Positions 22,356-32,691 of a DNA stretch of 64,000 nt are shown in pieces (the first letter of the stretch is position 1; every line of letters begins with the position of its first letter). The notes beneath the pieces were generated by a model. The model saw nothing but the letters and a program-made list of their open reading frames with translations. It ran no database searches and was not told where the DNA came from. Origin of the DNA: Atlantibacter hermannii. GTDB taxonomy: Bacteria; Pseudomonadota; Gammaproteobacteria; Enterobacterales; Enterobacteriaceae. The translations under genes were made by a program, and so were the position numbers. The stretch covers positions 1 through 64,000 of the forward strand of contig NZ_JAAATR010000017.1 in assembly GCF_009907385.1 (NCBI RefSeq), read 5' to 3'.

Positions 22356-23591
22356 GTGAAGAGCTATTTGGTCGGTGGTGCAGTACGTGACGCGTTGTTA
22401 GGGCTACCGGTTAAAGACAGAGACTGGGTTGTGGTCGGCGCAACGCCTGCCCAAATGCTTGAGCTGGGCTATCAACAGGTTGGGCGCGATTTCCCGGTGT
22501 TTTTGCACCCACAAACCCGTGAAGAGTACGCCCTCGCCCGTACTGAACGGAAAAACGGCTACGGCTATACCGGGTTTGTTTGTTATGCCGCGCCTGACGT
22601 CACCCTGGAACAGGATTTATTGCGTCGCGATTTGACGATTAACGCCATCGCGCTGGATGAAAACGGCGAGTTTGTCGACCCGTATAACGGACGTGCAGAT
22701 ATTGAAAAGCGGCTGCTGCGCCACGTTTCCGGGGCGTTCAATGAGGATCCGCTGCGCGTGCTGCGCGTGGCGCGTTTCGCCGCTCGTTTCGCCCATCTCA
22801 ATTTCACCATCGCCGAAGAAACCCAGGCGCTGATGCGGGAAATGACCGAGGCCGGCGAACTGACCCATCTCACCCCTGAGCGGGTCTGGAAAGAGACCGA
22901 AAACGCGCTGCGCTCCCATAATCCGCATATTTTTTTCAAAGTGCTGCGCGACTGTGGGGCGCTGAATGTGCTGTTCCCGGAACTGGATGCGCTGTTCGGC
23001 GTGCCCGCGCCGGAAAAGTGGCACCCGGAAATCGACACCGGCGTGCATGTGCTGATGACGCTCTCTATGGCGGCGATGCTCAGCCCGGACGTTGACGTGC
23101 GTTTCGCCACCCTGACGCATGATGTGGGCAAAGGCCTTACGCCGCCGCGCCTCTGGCCCCGTCATCACGGACATGGCCCGGCAGGCGTTCCGCTGGTGGA
23201 GAACATGTGCCAGCGACTGCGGGTGCCGAACGAGATCCGCGACCTCGCCAGACTGGTGGCGGAGTTTCACGATCTCATCCATACCCTGCCGATTTTGCAG
23301 CCAAAAACTATCGTGAAGCTGTTTGATTCTATCGACGCCTGGCGCAAACCTCAGCGCGTAGAGCAGATTGCATTAACCAGCGAAGCAGACGTGCGCGGAC
23401 GCCAGGGGTTTGAAGGCTGCGATTATCCACAAGGACGATTACTGCGCGAGGCGTGGGAAGTGGCGAAAGCGGTGTCACCCAAAGAGGTGGTCGCGGACGG
23501 GTTCAAAGGTATTGAGGTACGCGAAGAACTGACCAAACGGCGTATCAGAGCGGTCGCGCGCTGGAAAGAACAACGCTGCCCCCAGCCCTGA
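22356..23591 (+). CDS. cca: Multifunctional CCA tRNA nucleotidyltransferase
   Basis: A 411-aa enzyme that adds or repairs the 3' CCA of tRNA. The nucleotidyltransferase head has [20 protein letters not shown] (start), and [10 protein letters not shown]. The C-terminal HD domain shows THDVGKG and HHGHGPAG, which in E. coli give phosphatase and phosphodiesterase activity. The start is GTG at 22356, placed 5 bases after GAGAGG and matching the E. coli N-terminus; an upstream in-frame GTG overlaps the ribosome site. Confidence 0.96.
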   Translation: MKSYLVGGAVRDALLGLPVKDRDWVVVGATPAQMLELGYQQVGRDFPVFLHPQTREEYALARTERKNGYGYTGFVCYAAPDVTLEQDLLRRDLTINAIALDENGEFVDPYNGRADIEKRLLRHVSGAFNEDPLRVLRVARFAARFAHLNFTIAEETQALMREMTEAGELTHLTPERVWKETENALRSHNPHIFFKVLRDCGALNVLFPELDALFGVPAPEKWHPEIDTGVHVLMTLSMAAMLSPDVDVRFATLTHDVGKGLTPPRLWPRHHGHGPAGVPLVENMCQRLRVPNEIRDLARLVAEFHDLIHTLPILQPKTIVKLFDSIDAWRKPQRVEQIALTSEADVRGRQGFEGCDYPQGRLLREAWEVAKAVSPKEVVADGFKGIEVREELTKRRIRAVARWKEQRCPQP

Positions 23592-23607
23592 AGCCGGGGG
23601 CGTAGTA

Positions 23608-24426
23608 TCACATAAAGACCACGTACACTGCCGCCGCGACGATAAACCGGTAGATGGCGAACGGGATGAACGAAATCCGTTTGATAATTTGCAGGAAGGT
23701 TTTAATGGCCACCAGCGCCACCAAAAACGCGGTGACAAACCCTACGGCGAACATAGGAATATCGGCGGCGGTCAGGAAGTGAAAACTTTTATACAGATCG
23801 AGCGCCGTCGCGCCCATCATCATCGGCACCGCCAGTATGAATGAGAATTCCGATGCTGCGTAACGGCTGACGCCCACCAGCATCCCGCCGGAGATGGTTG
23901 CGCCGGAACGCGAAAAGCCCGGCCACAGCGCCAGACACTGGAAACAGCCAATGGCAAACGCCTGGCGGTAGGTCATATCATCCAGACCGGGGGCACGCGG
24001 CTCTTTGGGCTTAAAGAGTTCCGCCGCAATCAGCAACACCCCGCCAACGACCAGCGCGTACATCACGTTGATCGGGTTAAACAGCGATTTAATCAGATCG
24101 TGAAACACCAGTCCCAGCACTACCGCCGGTATCATGCCCAGCAAAATGTGGATCAATGACAGACGGCCCCGGCCCATCCCCTCGTGAGGCGCACGGCCAA
24201 AATGGATGCCGATCAGGCTGAACAGGCGGCGCCAGAACATCACCACAACCGCCAGGATCGACCCCAGCTGTATGACCACTTCAAACGTCTTGGCCGTTTC
24301 CCCTTCAAAGCCCAGAAGATGGCCCACGATAATCATATGCCCGGTGCTGGAAACCGGCAGAAACTCGGTTAAGCCTTCAACGACGCCGAGAATCGCCGCA
24401 ATAACCAGCGAATGCAAATCGCCCAT
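23608..24426 (-). CDS. uppP: Undecaprenyl-diphosphate phosphatase
   Basis: A 272-aa polytopic membrane enzyme that recycles undecaprenyl diphosphate to the monophosphate carrier lipid for peptidoglycan. It is also called BacA because overexpression gives bacitracin resistance. Family motifs are [17 protein letters not shown] near the N-terminus and [13 protein letters not shown] in the second repeat. It is convergent with cca and lies downstream of folB. Confidence 0.98.
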   Translation of the reverse strand: MGDLHSLVIAAILGVVEGLTEFLPVSSTGHMIIVGHLLGFEGETAKTFEVVIQLGSILAVVVMFWRRLFSLIGIHFGRAPHEGMGRGRLSLIHILLGMIPAVVLGLVFHDLIKSLFNPINVMYALVVGGVLLIAAELFKPKEPRAPGLDDMTYRQAFAIGCFQCLALWPGFSRSGATISGGMLVGVSRYAASEFSFILAVPMMMGATALDLYKSFHFLTAADIPMFAVGFVTAFLVALVAIKTFLQIIKRISFIPFAIYRFIVAAAVYVVFM

Positions 24427-24539
24427 GAATTGTCCTCGTACCCCAAAAAAATCAAAAAAAACGGCGGGCGCAATGCGCTTGCCGTAAAAGCCCGAGCTAT
24501 AAGACAGATAGAGCTGCGTTAGGTTTAAAAATTATTAAC

Positions 24540-24908
24540 TTAAATGATTTGATTAGGATTATGGCCACGCTGAATGATAACGCCCACATTAGCCGCCTGC
24601 GCCACCGCGCCGGGTTTGCTGATTTTGATTTTCACCCACGGCGTGTTGAAGCGGGTAAGCAGCAGCTCCGCCACCTCTTCCGCCACGCGTTCCACCAGCG
24701 CAAATTTACCGCCCTGAACGTGGCTGATGATGGCCTCGCTGACGTCGGCATAGCTCAGGCAATCCGCCACGTCGTCGCTTTTTCCCGCCGGACGGTTGTC
24801 CCACGCCATTTCGATATCGAACATTAACTTCTGTTCGATGGTTTGCTCCCAGTCGTAAACACCAATAGTGGTGATTATCGAAAGTTGCTCTATAAATACT
24901 ATATCCAT
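24540..24908 (-). CDS. folB: Dihydroneopterin aldolase
   Basis: A 122-aa enzyme of folate synthesis that turns dihydroneopterin into hydroxymethyl-dihydropterin and glycolaldehyde. The sequence begins [20 protein letters not shown] and contains [16 protein letters not shown] and [16 protein letters not shown], close to E. coli FolB (122 aa). An in-frame ATG one codon upstream is equally possible. It diverges from plsY. Confidence 0.97.
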   Translation of the reverse strand: MDIVFIEQLSIITTIGVYDWEQTIEQKLMFDIEMAWDNRPAGKSDDVADCLSYADVSEAIISHVQGGKFALVERVAEEVAELLLTRFNTPWVKIKISKPGAVAQAANVGVIIQRGHNPNQII

Positions 24909-25014
24909 CATCACCTGCCTGTTTTTAGCGCGCCCGGATACCACTTCCGGCAAATTATGCGTATTATCCACAGATGCAGAGAATAAAACGACATTTTCAA
25001 AACGGAACAGCGTT

Positions 25015-25632
25015 ATGAGTGCAATCGCGCCTGGAATGATCCTCCTTGCGTACCTTTGCGGCTCAATTTCCAGCGCCATTTTGGTCTGCCGTATCGCAGG
25101 TTTGCCCGATCCGCGCGACAGCGGCTCCGGTAATCCCGGGGCAACCAACGTCTTACGCATAGGTGGCAAGGGAGCAGCCGTAGCGGTACTGATTTTCGAC
25201 GTGCTGAAAGGCATGCTGCCCGTCTGGGGCGCCTACGCGCTGGGTCTCTCTCCGTTCTGGTTAGGCTTAGTCGCCATTGCCGCCTGCCTGGGCCATATCT
25301 GGCCGGTATTCTTTGGCTTTCGCGGCGGCAAAGGCGTCGCCACGGCTTTTGGCGCGATCGCCCCTATCGGCTGGGACCTTACCGGGGTAATGGCGGGTAC
25401 CTGGCTGCTGAGCGTGTTGCTTAGCGGATACTCCTCTGTCGGTGCGATCGTTAGCGCGTTAATCGCCCCGTTTTACGTCTGGTGGTTTAAGCCCCAGTTT
25501 ACCTTCCCGGTTTCTATGCTCTCCTGCCTGATTTTGCTGCGTCATCACGACAATATTCAGCGCTTATGGCGCGGGCAGGAAACCAAAATCTGGCAAAAGC
25601 TGAAAAGAAAGCAAAAAAAAGAAGAGCGCTAA
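25015..25632 (+). CDS. plsY: Glycerol-3-phosphate acyltransferase PlsY
   Basis: A 205-aa inner-membrane acyltransferase that uses acyl-phosphate to acylate glycerol 3-phosphate in phospholipid synthesis. The motifs [23 protein letters not shown] and GYSSVGAI are the three conserved cytoplasmic loops. The basic tail [10 protein letters not shown] is typical. The ATG at 25015 matches E. coli. It is divergent from folB and convergent with tsaD. Confidence 0.97.
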   Translation: MSAIAPGMILLAYLCGSISSAILVCRIAGLPDPRDSGSGNPGATNVLRIGGKGAAVAVLIFDVLKGMLPVWGAYALGLSPFWLGLVAIAACLGHIWPVFFGFRGGKGVATAFGAIAPIGWDLTGVMAGTWLLSVLLSGYSSVGAIVSALIAPFYVWWFKPQFTFPVSMLSCLILLRHHDNIQRLWRGQETKIWQKLKRKQKKEER

Positions 25633-25642
25633 GCTCTTCTTT
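25618..25642. terminator. Terminator overlapping the plsY 3' end
   Basis: AAAGAAGAGC-GCTAA-GCTCTTCTTT hairpin that includes the plsY stop codon and precedes the end of convergent tsaD. Confidence 0.6.
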
Positions 25643-25646
25643 GCTG

Positions 25647-26660
25647 TCAGGCGGCTGGCAGCTCCGCCAGCGGCCAGCGCGGACGTACCGAAACGCGTAA
25701 ATCGGTGTCGCCCCCCGCTTTTAAACGTACCATGCCCGCATAAGCAATCATCGCGCCGTTATCAGTGCAAAACTCGGGGCGGGCGTAGAACACTTCGCCG
25801 CCGCGTTTTTTCATCATCTCAGCCAGTCTGGCGCGCAGCGTGCGGTTAGCGCTTACGCCACCCGCCATCACCAGGCGCTTAAAGCCGGTTTGCTCCAGCG
25901 CGCGGCGGCATTTGATCATCAGCGTATCCACGACGGCATCTTCAAACGCGCGGGCGATATCTGCATGGGTTTGCAGATCGGGCGCATTATCGCGAATCGT
26001 GTTGGCGGCAAAGGTTTTCAGGCCCGAGAAGCTGAAGTCCAGACCCGGACGGTCGGTCATCGGTCGCGGGAAGGTAAAGCGCCCGGGAGTGCCGTTGGCG
26101 GCCAGTTTCGACAGCATCGGGCCGCCGGGATAATCCAGGCCCAGCAATTTGGCTGTTTTATCAAAGGCTTCGCCAGCGGCGTCGTCAATGGACTCGCCCA
26201 GCAATTGGTATGCGCCGATGCCGGTAACGGAAATCAGCTGGGTATGACCGCCGGAGACCAGCAGCGCGACAAACGGGAATTCAGGTGGATTCTCTTCCAG
26301 CATCGGAGCCAGCAGATGCCCTTCCATATGATGCACCGGCACCGCAGGCACGTTCCAGGCAAAGGCCAGCGCGCGCCCGACAGTTGCGCCGACCAGCAGC
26401 GCGCCGACCAGGCCAGGGCCTGCGGTATAGGCCACCGCATCGATATCGCTGGCGTTAAGCCCGGCGTTTTTCATCGCTTCCTGAATCAGGGGCACGGTTT
26501 TACGGACGTGATCGCGGGACGCCAGTTCTGGCACCACGCCGCCGTAATCCGCGTGCAGTTTTACCTGGCTATACAGCTCGTTAGCCAATAGCCCCTTTTC
26601 ATCGTCGTAAATAGCGATGCCGGTCTCATCGCAGGATGTTTCAATACCCAATACACGCAT
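25647..26660 (-). CDS. tsaD: tRNA threonylcarbamoyladenosine synthase subunit TsaD
   Basis: A 337-aa ASKHA-fold protein that with TsaB and TsaE transfers threonylcarbamoyl to A37 of ANN-reading tRNAs. [20 protein letters not shown] opens the protein; [10 protein letters not shown] provides the metal-binding histidines, and SGGHTQL and [10 protein letters not shown] complete the nucleotide site. The ATG at 26660 matches E. coli. It diverges from rpsU, as in E. coli. Confidence 0.98.
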   Translation of the reverse strand: MRVLGIETSCDETGIAIYDDEKGLLANELYSQVKLHADYGGVVPELASRDHVRKTVPLIQEAMKNAGLNASDIDAVAYTAGPGLVGALLVGATVGRALAFAWNVPAVPVHHMEGHLLAPMLEENPPEFPFVALLVSGGHTQLISVTGIGAYQLLGESIDDAAGEAFDKTAKLLGLDYPGGPMLSKLAANGTPGRFTFPRPMTDRPGLDFSFSGLKTFAANTIRDNAPDLQTHADIARAFEDAVVDTLMIKCRRALEQTGFKRLVMAGGVSANRTLRARLAEMMKKRGGEVFYARPEFCTDNGAMIAYAGMVRLKAGGDTDLRVSVRPRWPLAELPAA

Positions 26661-26722
26661 GCTTATTTTTACCTCTTTTGCCTGCGCCGCAGTGTATGCG
26701 CAGAGGTCGCCATTGTAAAACA

Positions 26723-26753
26723 TTGCTCATCGGCCTGCGGGATAGTGTATAAT
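26723..26753 (+). promoter_or_regulatory. Candidate promoter of rpsU-dnaG-rpoD
   Basis: A consensus TATAAT (26748-26753) lies about 150 bases before rpsU. The best -35 is TTGCTC at 26723 with a long 19-base spacer, so the -35 assignment is weak. It fits the known position of the upstream promoters of this operon. Confidence 0.5.
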
Positions 26754-26866
26754 CCCCGCCCCTGTAAGAATGCCACCGAAAAGCGGTTTTTGTTCCTCCT
26801 GTTGCTTTACAAAGCATCAGCAGTTGCAGTAAAATTCCGCACCATTTTGAATTAAGCTGGCGTTGA

Positions 26867-27121
<255 letters not shown>

Positions 27122-27126
27122 TCTCT

Positions 27127-27147
27127 GGAGGGGACTCCCCTCCTTTC
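27127..27147 (+). terminator. Internal attenuator between rpsU and dnaG
   Basis: GGAGGGG-ACT-CCCCTCC followed by TTTC. In E. coli a leaky terminator at this place lowers dnaG relative to rpsU, and the weak T tract here fits that role. Confidence 0.65.
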
Positions 27148-27299
27148 AGACCGAGTTGTAGTTGTAAAGGCCGTGCTTCCGAAAGGAATGCGCGGCTTAT
27201 TTTCGTTTATGAACTGACATCCCTACGCTTTTTGCCCCCGCTTCGCCGTCTTGCGATTGCGTTTATGGTTAGCAGAAAGTTAACGGGTAAATGGGGCTT

Positions 27300-29042
27300 A
27301 TGGCTGGACGAATCCCACGTGTCTTTATTAATGACCTGCTGGCTCGTACCGATATCGTCGACCTCGTTGACGCGCGGGTAAAGCTCAAGAAACAGGGCAA
27401 AAATTACCACGCGTGCTGTCCGTTCCATAATGAAAAAACGCCTTCATTTACCGTAAACGGCGAAAAGCAGTTCTACCATTGCTTTGGCTGTGGTGCGCAC
27501 GGTAATGCCATCGACTTTTTGATGAATTACGACAAGCTCGAATTCGTCGAAACCGTTGAAGAGCTGGCGGCGATGCATAACCTGGACGTGCCTTACGAGG
27601 CGGGAACCGGGCCGAGCCAGATCGAACGCCATCAGCGGCAGAATTTGTATCAACTGCTGGATGGCCTGAGTACGTTTTATCAACAATCCCTGACGCAATC
27701 GAATGCCAGTGACGCGCGTGAATATCTTTCCCGACGCGGTTTAAGCGCCGATGTCATTTCGCGCTTCGCTATCGGTTATGCGCCTGCCGGTTGGGACAAC
27801 GTGCTCAAGCGCTTCGGCGGCAACGAGGAAAACCGTCAGTCGCTGATTGACGCCGGTATGTTGGTCACCAACGATCGCGGCCGCAGTTACGACCGTTTCC
27901 GCGAACGGGTCATGTTCCCGATCCGTGATAAACGGGGCCGGGTGATTGGTTTTGGCGGTCGTGTACTGGGCGACGGCCAGCCTAAGTATTTGAACTCGCC
28001 GGAAACCGACATTTTCCATAAAGGTCGCCAGCTGTATGGCCTGTATGAAGCGCAGCAGAGCAGCCCTGAACCGGCGCGCCTGCTGGTGGTCGAAGGCTAT
28101 ATGGATGTGGTTGCGCTGGCGCAATACGACATCAACTATGCGGTCGCGTCGTTAGGCACCTCGACCACAGCTGACCATATTCAGCTGCTGTTTCGGGTGA
28201 CCAACAACGTCATTTGCTGTTATGACGGCGACCGGGCCGGACGGGACGCGGCGTGGCGCGCGCTGGAAACGGCGCTGCCTTATATGACCGATGGTCGGCA
28301 GTTGCGCTTTATGTTTCTGCCGGACGGCGAAGACCCGGATACGCTGGTGCGCAAAGAAGGTAAGGACGCGTTTGAAGCGCGCATGGAGCAGGCCCAGCCG
28401 CTCTCAACCTTCTTGTTTAACAGCCTGATGCCGCAGGTGGATTTGAGTACGCCAGATGGCCGTGCGCAGTTAAGCACGCTGGCGCTGCCGCTGATCACTC
28501 AGGTGCCCGGCGAGACGCTGCGAATCTATCTGCGCCAGGAATTAGGAAAAAAGCTCGGTATCCTTGATGACAGCGCGCTGGAGCGCCTGATGCCGAAGCA
28601 GGCTGACGCTGCGGTACGTGCCGCGCCAACGCTAAAACGCACAACCATGCGTATACTGATAGGACTGCTGTTGCAGAACCCTGAGCTTGCGCCGCAGGTG
28701 CCGCCGCTGGATGCGCTGGATAAAGACAAACTGCCTGGACTTGGCTTATTTGCCGAACTGGTCAACACTTGTTTGTCACAGCCAGGTCTGACCACCGGCC
28801 AGCTTTTAGAGCAATATCGCGGTACAAAAGAGTCCGCCACCCTTGAAAAACTGTCGATGTGGGACGATATAGCAGATAAAGACATCGCAGAAAAAACGTT
28901 CACCGACTCACTCAATCATATGTTTGATTCGATGCTTGAACAGCGCCAGGAAGAGCTGATAGCTCGCGAGCGCACGCACGGTTTAAGCAGCGAAGAACGC
29001 CGGGAACTCTGGAGATTGAACCAGGAACTGGCAAAAAAATGA
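27300..29042 (+). CDS. dnaG: DNA primase
   Basis: A 581-aa primase, the same length as in E. coli, which makes RNA primers at the replication fork. The N-terminal zinc-binding domain has CCPFHNEKTPSF and FHCFGCGAHG-type cysteines (CX2H...CX2C). The TOPRIM core shows VVEGYMDVVAL and CYDGDRAGRDAAW. The C-terminal helicase-binding domain ends in LWRLNQELAKK. The start at 27300 has a poor Shine-Dalgarno sequence, consistent with the known low translation of dnaG. Confidence 0.98.
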   Translation: MAGRIPRVFINDLLARTDIVDLVDARVKLKKQGKNYHACCPFHNEKTPSFTVNGEKQFYHCFGCGAHGNAIDFLMNYDKLEFVETVEELAAMHNLDVPYEAGTGPSQIERHQRQNLYQLLDGLSTFYQQSLTQSNASDAREYLSRRGLSADVISRFAIGYAPAGWDNVLKRFGGNEENRQSLIDAGMLVTNDRGRSYDRFRERVMFPIRDKRGRVIGFGGRVLGDGQPKYLNSPETDIFHKGRQLYGLYEAQQSSPEPARLLVVEGYMDVVALAQYDINYAVASLGTSTTADHIQLLFRVTNNVICCYDGDRAGRDAAWRALETALPYMTDGRQLRFMFLPDGEDPDTLVRKEGKDAFEARMEQAQPLSTFLFNSLMPQVDLSTPDGRAQLSTLALPLITQVPGETLRIYLRQELGKKLGILDDSALERLMPKQADAAVRAAPTLKRTTMRILIGLLLQNPELAPQVPPLDALDKDKLPGLGLFAELVNTCLSQPGLTTGQLLEQYRGTKESATLEKLSMWDDIADKDIAEKTFTDSLNHMFDSMLEQRQEELIARERTHGLSSEERRELWRLNQELAKK

Positions 29043-29195
29043 ATTCCGCGGCTTAACTGCCGATTATCGTTCGGGTGGACCCCCGAAGGCCGCAAAGAGG
29101 TGCTGCGGCATGAAAATAAATCAGCCCTCGCTCGTTATTGTTGGCGGTCACGCCTGCCGACACAACCCTCATGAAATAAGTGTGGATACCGTCTT

Positions 29196-31043
29196 ATGGA
29201 GCAAAACCCGCAGTCACAGCTGAAGCTTCTCGTCACTCGTGGTAAGGAGCAAGGCTATCTGACCTATGCCGAGGTCAATGACCATCTGCCGGAAGATATC
29301 GTCGACTCCGATCAGATCGAAGACATCATCCAAATGATCAACGACATGGGCATCCAGGTGATGGAAGAAGCACCGGACGCCGATGATCTGCTGCTTGCTG
29401 AAAACTCAAACAGCACTGATGAAGATGCAGAAGAAGCTGCTGCCCAGGTACTGTCCAGCGTTGAGTCTGAAATCGGGCGCACCACCGACCCGGTTCGTAT
29501 GTACATGCGTGAAATGGGTACTGTTGAACTGTTGACCCGCGAAGGCGAAATCGACATCGCTAAACGCATTGAAGACGGGATCAACCAGGTCCAGTGTTCG
29601 GTTGCCGAGTATCCGGAAGCCATCACCTATCTGCTGGAGCAGTACGATCGCGTTGAAGCGGGCGAAGCTCGCCTGTCTGACTTGATCACCGGTTTTGTCG
29701 ACCCGAACGCGGAAGAAGATCTCGCGCCGACCGCGACCCACGTGGGCTCAGAACTGTCCAGCGAAGAGCTGGAAGATGATGAAGATGAAGACGAAGATGA
29801 CGACGCCGACGACAGCAGCGATGACGACAACACCATTGACCCGGAACTGGCCCGTGAGAAGTTCAGCGAACTTCGCACCCAGTACGAAGCCGCGCGTGTT
29901 GTCATCAAAGCGAAAGGCCGCAGCGATAAAGCCGCGCAGGAAGAGATCCTGAAGCTGTCTGAAGTCTTCAAGCAGTTCCGTCTGGTGCCGAAGCAGTTCG
30001 ATTACCTGGTTAACAGCATGCGTATCATGATGGACCGCGTGCGTACCCAGGAACGTATCATCATGAAGATGTGCGTTGAACAATGCAAAATGCCGAAGAA
30101 AAACTTCATCACGCTGTTTACCGGTAATGAAACCAGCGAGACCTGGTTCACCGCTGCGCTGGCCATGAATAAACCCTGGTCTGAAAAGCTGAAAGACGTC
30201 GCTGAAGATGTGCATCGCAGCCTGCAAAAACTGCAGCAGATCGAAGAAGAAACCGGCCTGACCATCGAGCAGGTTAAAGATATCAACCGTCGCATGTCTA
30301 TCGGTGAAGCAAAAGCTCGCCGCGCCAAGAAAGAGATGGTTGAAGCGAACCTGCGTCTGGTGATTTCTATCGCCAAGAAATACACCAACCGCGGTCTGCA
30401 ATTCCTGGATCTGATTCAGGAAGGTAATATCGGTCTGATGAAAGCGGTAGACAAGTTTGAATACCGTCGTGGTTATAAGTTCTCCACCTATGCTACATGG
30501 TGGATCCGTCAGGCAATCACCCGCTCTATCGCGGATCAGGCGCGCACCATTCGTATTCCGGTGCATATGATTGAGACCATCAACAAACTCAACCGTATCT
30601 CCCGCCAGATGCTGCAGGAAATGGGCCGTGAGCCGACGCCGGAAGAACTCGCCGAGCGCATGCTGATGCCGGAAGACAAAATCCGCAAAGTGCTGAAAAT
30701 CGCTAAAGAGCCTATCTCTATGGAAACGCCGATTGGCGACGATGAAGATTCGCATTTAGGGGATTTCATTGAGGATACCACCCTCGAACTGCCTCTGGAT
30801 TCTGCTACCACTGAGAGCCTGCGTGCCGCCACGCACGATGTGCTGGCAGGCCTGACAGCCCGTGAAGCAAAAGTGCTGCGTATGCGTTTTGGTATCGATA
30901 TGAACACCGACCATACGCTGGAAGAAGTGGGTAAACAGTTTGACGTAACCCGCGAACGTATCCGTCAGATCGAAGCCAAGGCGCTGCGTAAACTGCGCCA
31001 CCCGAGCCGTTCTGAAGTGCTGCGTAGCTTCCTGGACGATTAA
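29196..31043 (+). CDS. rpoD: RNA polymerase sigma-70 factor RpoD
   Basis: A 615-aa primary sigma factor. Region 1.1 is at the N-terminus, followed by region 1.2 ([21 protein letters not shown]). A highly acidic non-conserved insert lies near residues 190-212 ([17 protein letters not shown]). Region 2 includes [21 protein letters not shown] and [17 protein letters not shown]; region 4 includes [20 protein letters not shown]. Two residues longer than E. coli RpoD, the difference lying in or near the acidic insert. Last gene of rpsU-dnaG-rpoD. Confidence 0.99.
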   Translation: MEQNPQSQLKLLVTRGKEQGYLTYAEVNDHLPEDIVDSDQIEDIIQMINDMGIQVMEEAPDADDLLLAENSNSTDEDAEEAAAQVLSSVESEIGRTTDPVRMYMREMGTVELLTREGEIDIAKRIEDGINQVQCSVAEYPEAITYLLEQYDRVEAGEARLSDLITGFVDPNAEEDLAPTATHVGSELSSEELEDDEDEDEDDDADDSSDDDNTIDPELAREKFSELRTQYEAARVVIKAKGRSDKAAQEEILKLSEVFKQFRLVPKQFDYLVNSMRIMMDRVRTQERIIMKMCVEQCKMPKKNFITLFTGNETSETWFTAALAMNKPWSEKLKDVAEDVHRSLQKLQQIEEETGLTIEQVKDINRRMSIGEAKARRAKKEMVEANLRLVISIAKKYTNRGLQFLDLIQEGNIGLMKAVDKFEYRRGYKFSTYATWWIRQAITRSIADQARTIRIPVHMIETINKLNRISRQMLQEMGREPTPEELAERMLMPEDKIRKVLKIAKEPISMETPIGDDEDSHLGDFIEDTTLELPLDSATTESLRAATHDVLAGLTAREAKVLRMRFGIDMNTDHTLEEVGKQFDVTRERIRQIEAKALRKLRHPSRSEVLRSFLDD

Positions 31044-31057
31044 TTCTAAACATCACG

Positions 31058-31087
31058 TTAAAAACCCTCTTCGCGAGGGTTTTTTTA
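31058..31087 (+). terminator. Terminator of rpoD
   Basis: AAAAACCCTC-TTCG-CGAGGGTTTTTTT: a stable UUCG-type loop and a T run, 15 bases after the rpoD stop. Confidence 0.92.
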
Positions 31088-31094
31088 TGCCTGG

Positions 31095-31601
31095 TTATAG
31101 CCCACGAAATACCAGCGCTTCGTCCAGTTCCCGGTACGCTTCCACCAGTTTATCCAGTGATGCGCGATTCAACCCGCTGGGATTGGGCAGCACCCATACT
31201 TCCGTCTCACCAATGGTTAACGTCTGCTTACCCCATTTCACGCCACGCTGGCTGAATGCCTGCTCAAAGGCCTTTTTACCTAATACCGCTAACGCAGCTG
31301 GCTGATAATCATTGATTTTGCGGATAAGCTCGCGTCCACCGGTGCGCAACTCATGCAGCCCGACCTCATTCGCCTGCACCGTTGGACGCTCCACCAGCAT
31401 GGTGATCCCACAGCGGGTGTCCAGCAGTTGCTGCTCTTCTTGCGGAAGTAGCTGTTTATCGGTAAACCCAGCCTGATGAATAACTTTCCAGAATCGGTTA
31501 CCCGGATGCGCGAAATGGAATCCAGTGTGGGCAGACGATTTGCCCGGGTTAATCCCGCAAAACACAACTCTTAACCCTGGTGCTAAAATGTCGCTAATCA
31601 T
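31095..31601 (-). CDS. mug: G/U mismatch-specific DNA glycosylase
   Basis: A 168-aa member of the uracil-DNA glycosylase superfamily acting on G:U and ethenocytosine. Motifs are VFCGINPG (N-terminal active site) and [10 protein letters not shown] (C-terminal loop). The ATG at 31601 ([13 protein letters not shown]) matches the E. coli start; longer in-frame readings run into the tRNA promoter region. Convergent with rpoD, upstream of the tRNA as in E. coli. Confidence 0.96.
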   Translation of the reverse strand: MISDILAPGLRVVFCGINPGKSSAHTGFHFAHPGNRFWKVIHQAGFTDKQLLPQEEQQLLDTRCGITMLVERPTVQANEVGLHELRTGGRELIRKINDYQPAALAVLGKKAFEQAFSQRGVKWGKQTLTIGETEVWVLPNPSGLNRASLDKLVEAYRELDEALVFRGL

Positions 31602-31726
31602 GCTTTCTCCCGATAACTTACGGATTCTTAAAGTATAAAAAACCGCGTTTAAATTGCCGATAAAAGCAGCAGCCGCGCGGTAATGGCTGGATTGAGGACA
31701 GCACATCCATTATAATCCAGCGCCAC

Positions 31727-31802
31727 GGCCCCTTAGCTCAGTGGTTAGAGCAGGCGACTCATAATCGCTTGGTCGTTGGTTCAAACCCAACAGGGGCCAC
31801 CA
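31727..31802 (+). tRNA. ileX: tRNA-Ile2 with CAT anticodon (ileX type)
   Basis: A 76-nt cloverleaf. The acceptor strand GGCCCCT pairs with AGGGGCC, followed by A and an encoded CCA. The D loop TAGCTCAGTGGTTAGAGCA, the T arm GTTGGTTCAAACCCAAC and anticodon loop CTCATAA are clear. CAT with this backbone is the lysidine-modified isoleucine tRNA reading AUA, and E. coli ileX also lies next to mug. TATAAT at 31711-31716 is a likely -10 box. Confidence 0.95.
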
Positions 31803-31809
31803 GATAAAA

Positions 31810-31842
31810 CAAGGGCTTACGTTAACAACGTAAGCCCTTTGT
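31810..31842 (+). terminator. Terminator after tRNA-Ile2
   Basis: AAGGGCTTACGTT-AAC-AACGTAAGCCCTTT hairpin (13-bp arms) with a short T tract. Confidence 0.85.
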
Positions 31843-31910
31843 TATTAGGGATGATTTGGGTTTGCTTCGTATCACTGACGCCCGAAGAGGGGTGAAAGCG
31901 CCCGTACAGA

Positions 31911-32234
31911 TTAACCTGTATGTGATTCATCAACGCACATCTGCGCCCGGAGTTGTTCCCGCATAAAAGAAGTAAAATACTCAGGATTTTTAATAATCAC
32001 CCGATCGCCGGATGCTATTTTCTCGGCCCATCCCGCCACTTTTTGCGTGAAGCCAGCATTCCACCCCTCCCTTTCCCCCCGAGCCGTCACGTCGGCCACA
32101 CTGGCCGGTACGCCCAACTCTTTTAAATACTTCAATAATCCTTTCGTTGTGCTTTCATCCATAGGATGCGGCACAGACGCTGAAGTATTCATACCGTTAA
32201 TGAAGTCCAATGCTTTATCAATTACTGCTGGCAT
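31911..32234 (-). CDS. YoaC-like DUF1889 family protein
   Basis: A 107-aa small cytoplasmic protein. MPAVIDKALDFINGMNTSAS, LLKYLKELGVPASVADVTAR and KNPEYFTSFMREQLRAQ match the layout of E. coli YoaC, whose function is unknown. The ATG at 32234 is used because AAGGAT precedes it. In E. coli yoaC lies elsewhere on the chromosome, so its place beside tRNA-Ile2 is part of a local rearrangement. A single gene without operon partners. Confidence 0.75.
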   Translation of the reverse strand: MPAVIDKALDFINGMNTSASVPHPMDESTTKGLLKYLKELGVPASVADVTARGEREGWNAGFTQKVAGWAEKIASGDRVIIKNPEYFTSFMREQLRAQMCVDESHTG

Positions 32235-32419
32235 AGTCTTATCCTTAAAATTAACCACGTAATAAATGAGCCTTTAACGGGAAGTAAAATAAACGGCAAT
32301 ATCAAAGGGCGTCCCCCCCTGACAGGCCAAAAGCTCAAGCCTCTTTCACCATAGCAAATCCCCCGCGCAAACCCACCTGTCAGCACCGGAATTGAGATAT
32401 GACATCATCATTTCCTGCC

Positions 32420-32600
32420 AAAAATAAAAAAGAGCCAGCGGGCAATCCTCTGGCTCCTTGTTCTTTAGCGTAGAGATACGCCCAGCCTGAAACTCAACCC
32501 GCGCTCCGGGTCCACTATGATGCCTCGCCCTGTGGAGGTGGATTTCCCCGCAACCGGTAAAAGGGTAGGCCTTTAACGCAGGTAATTGATCTGTTTGATT
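32420..32600 (-). ncRNA. Candidate small structured RNA, minus strand
   Basis: A strong rho-independent terminator on the minus strand (GAGCCAG, 11-nt loop, CTGGCTC, then TTTTTTATTTTT, 32420-32456) has no protein gene directly before it. The preceding 140 bases are GC-rich with self-complementary runs (GACCCGGAGCGCGGGTTGAG). The receptor gene upstream already has its own hairpin at 32637-32660. A short regulatory RNA is an inference; read-through termination is the alternative. Confidence 0.35.
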
Positions 32601-32632
32601 TAAAACGGAGAGTGTATGTGGATTTACGCAGG

Positions 32633-32660
32633 CAAAGCCAGCCGCTGTGCTGCGGCTGGC
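32633..32660 (-). terminator. Hairpin after the siderophore receptor gene
   Basis: GCCAGCCGC-loop-GCGGCTGGC (9-bp arms), followed on the minus strand only by TTTG, so termination may be partial. Confidence 0.5.
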
Positions 32661-32691
32661 TCGTTTTATCCGGGATGCGTTCAGGCTCCGG

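Larger units (their letters stand above)
32260..32691. other. Intergenic region without a supported protein gene
   Basis: About 430 bases between the YoaC-like gene and the siderophore receptor. The open frame 32346-32774 on the minus strand has no start signal, overlaps the receptor 3' end and resembles no protein I know. The region does hold two hairpin terminators and a possible small RNA, listed separately. Confidence 0.6.

Noticed and set aside
29748-30755. 335-aa open frame on the minus strand
   Set aside because: Antisense to rpoD, rich in His/Phe/Gln as expected for the complement of that gene.
31727-31802. tRNA with CAT anticodon as tRNA-Met
   Set aside because: The backbone and the mug neighbourhood match ileX (lysidine-modified Ile2), not elongator or initiator tRNA-Met.
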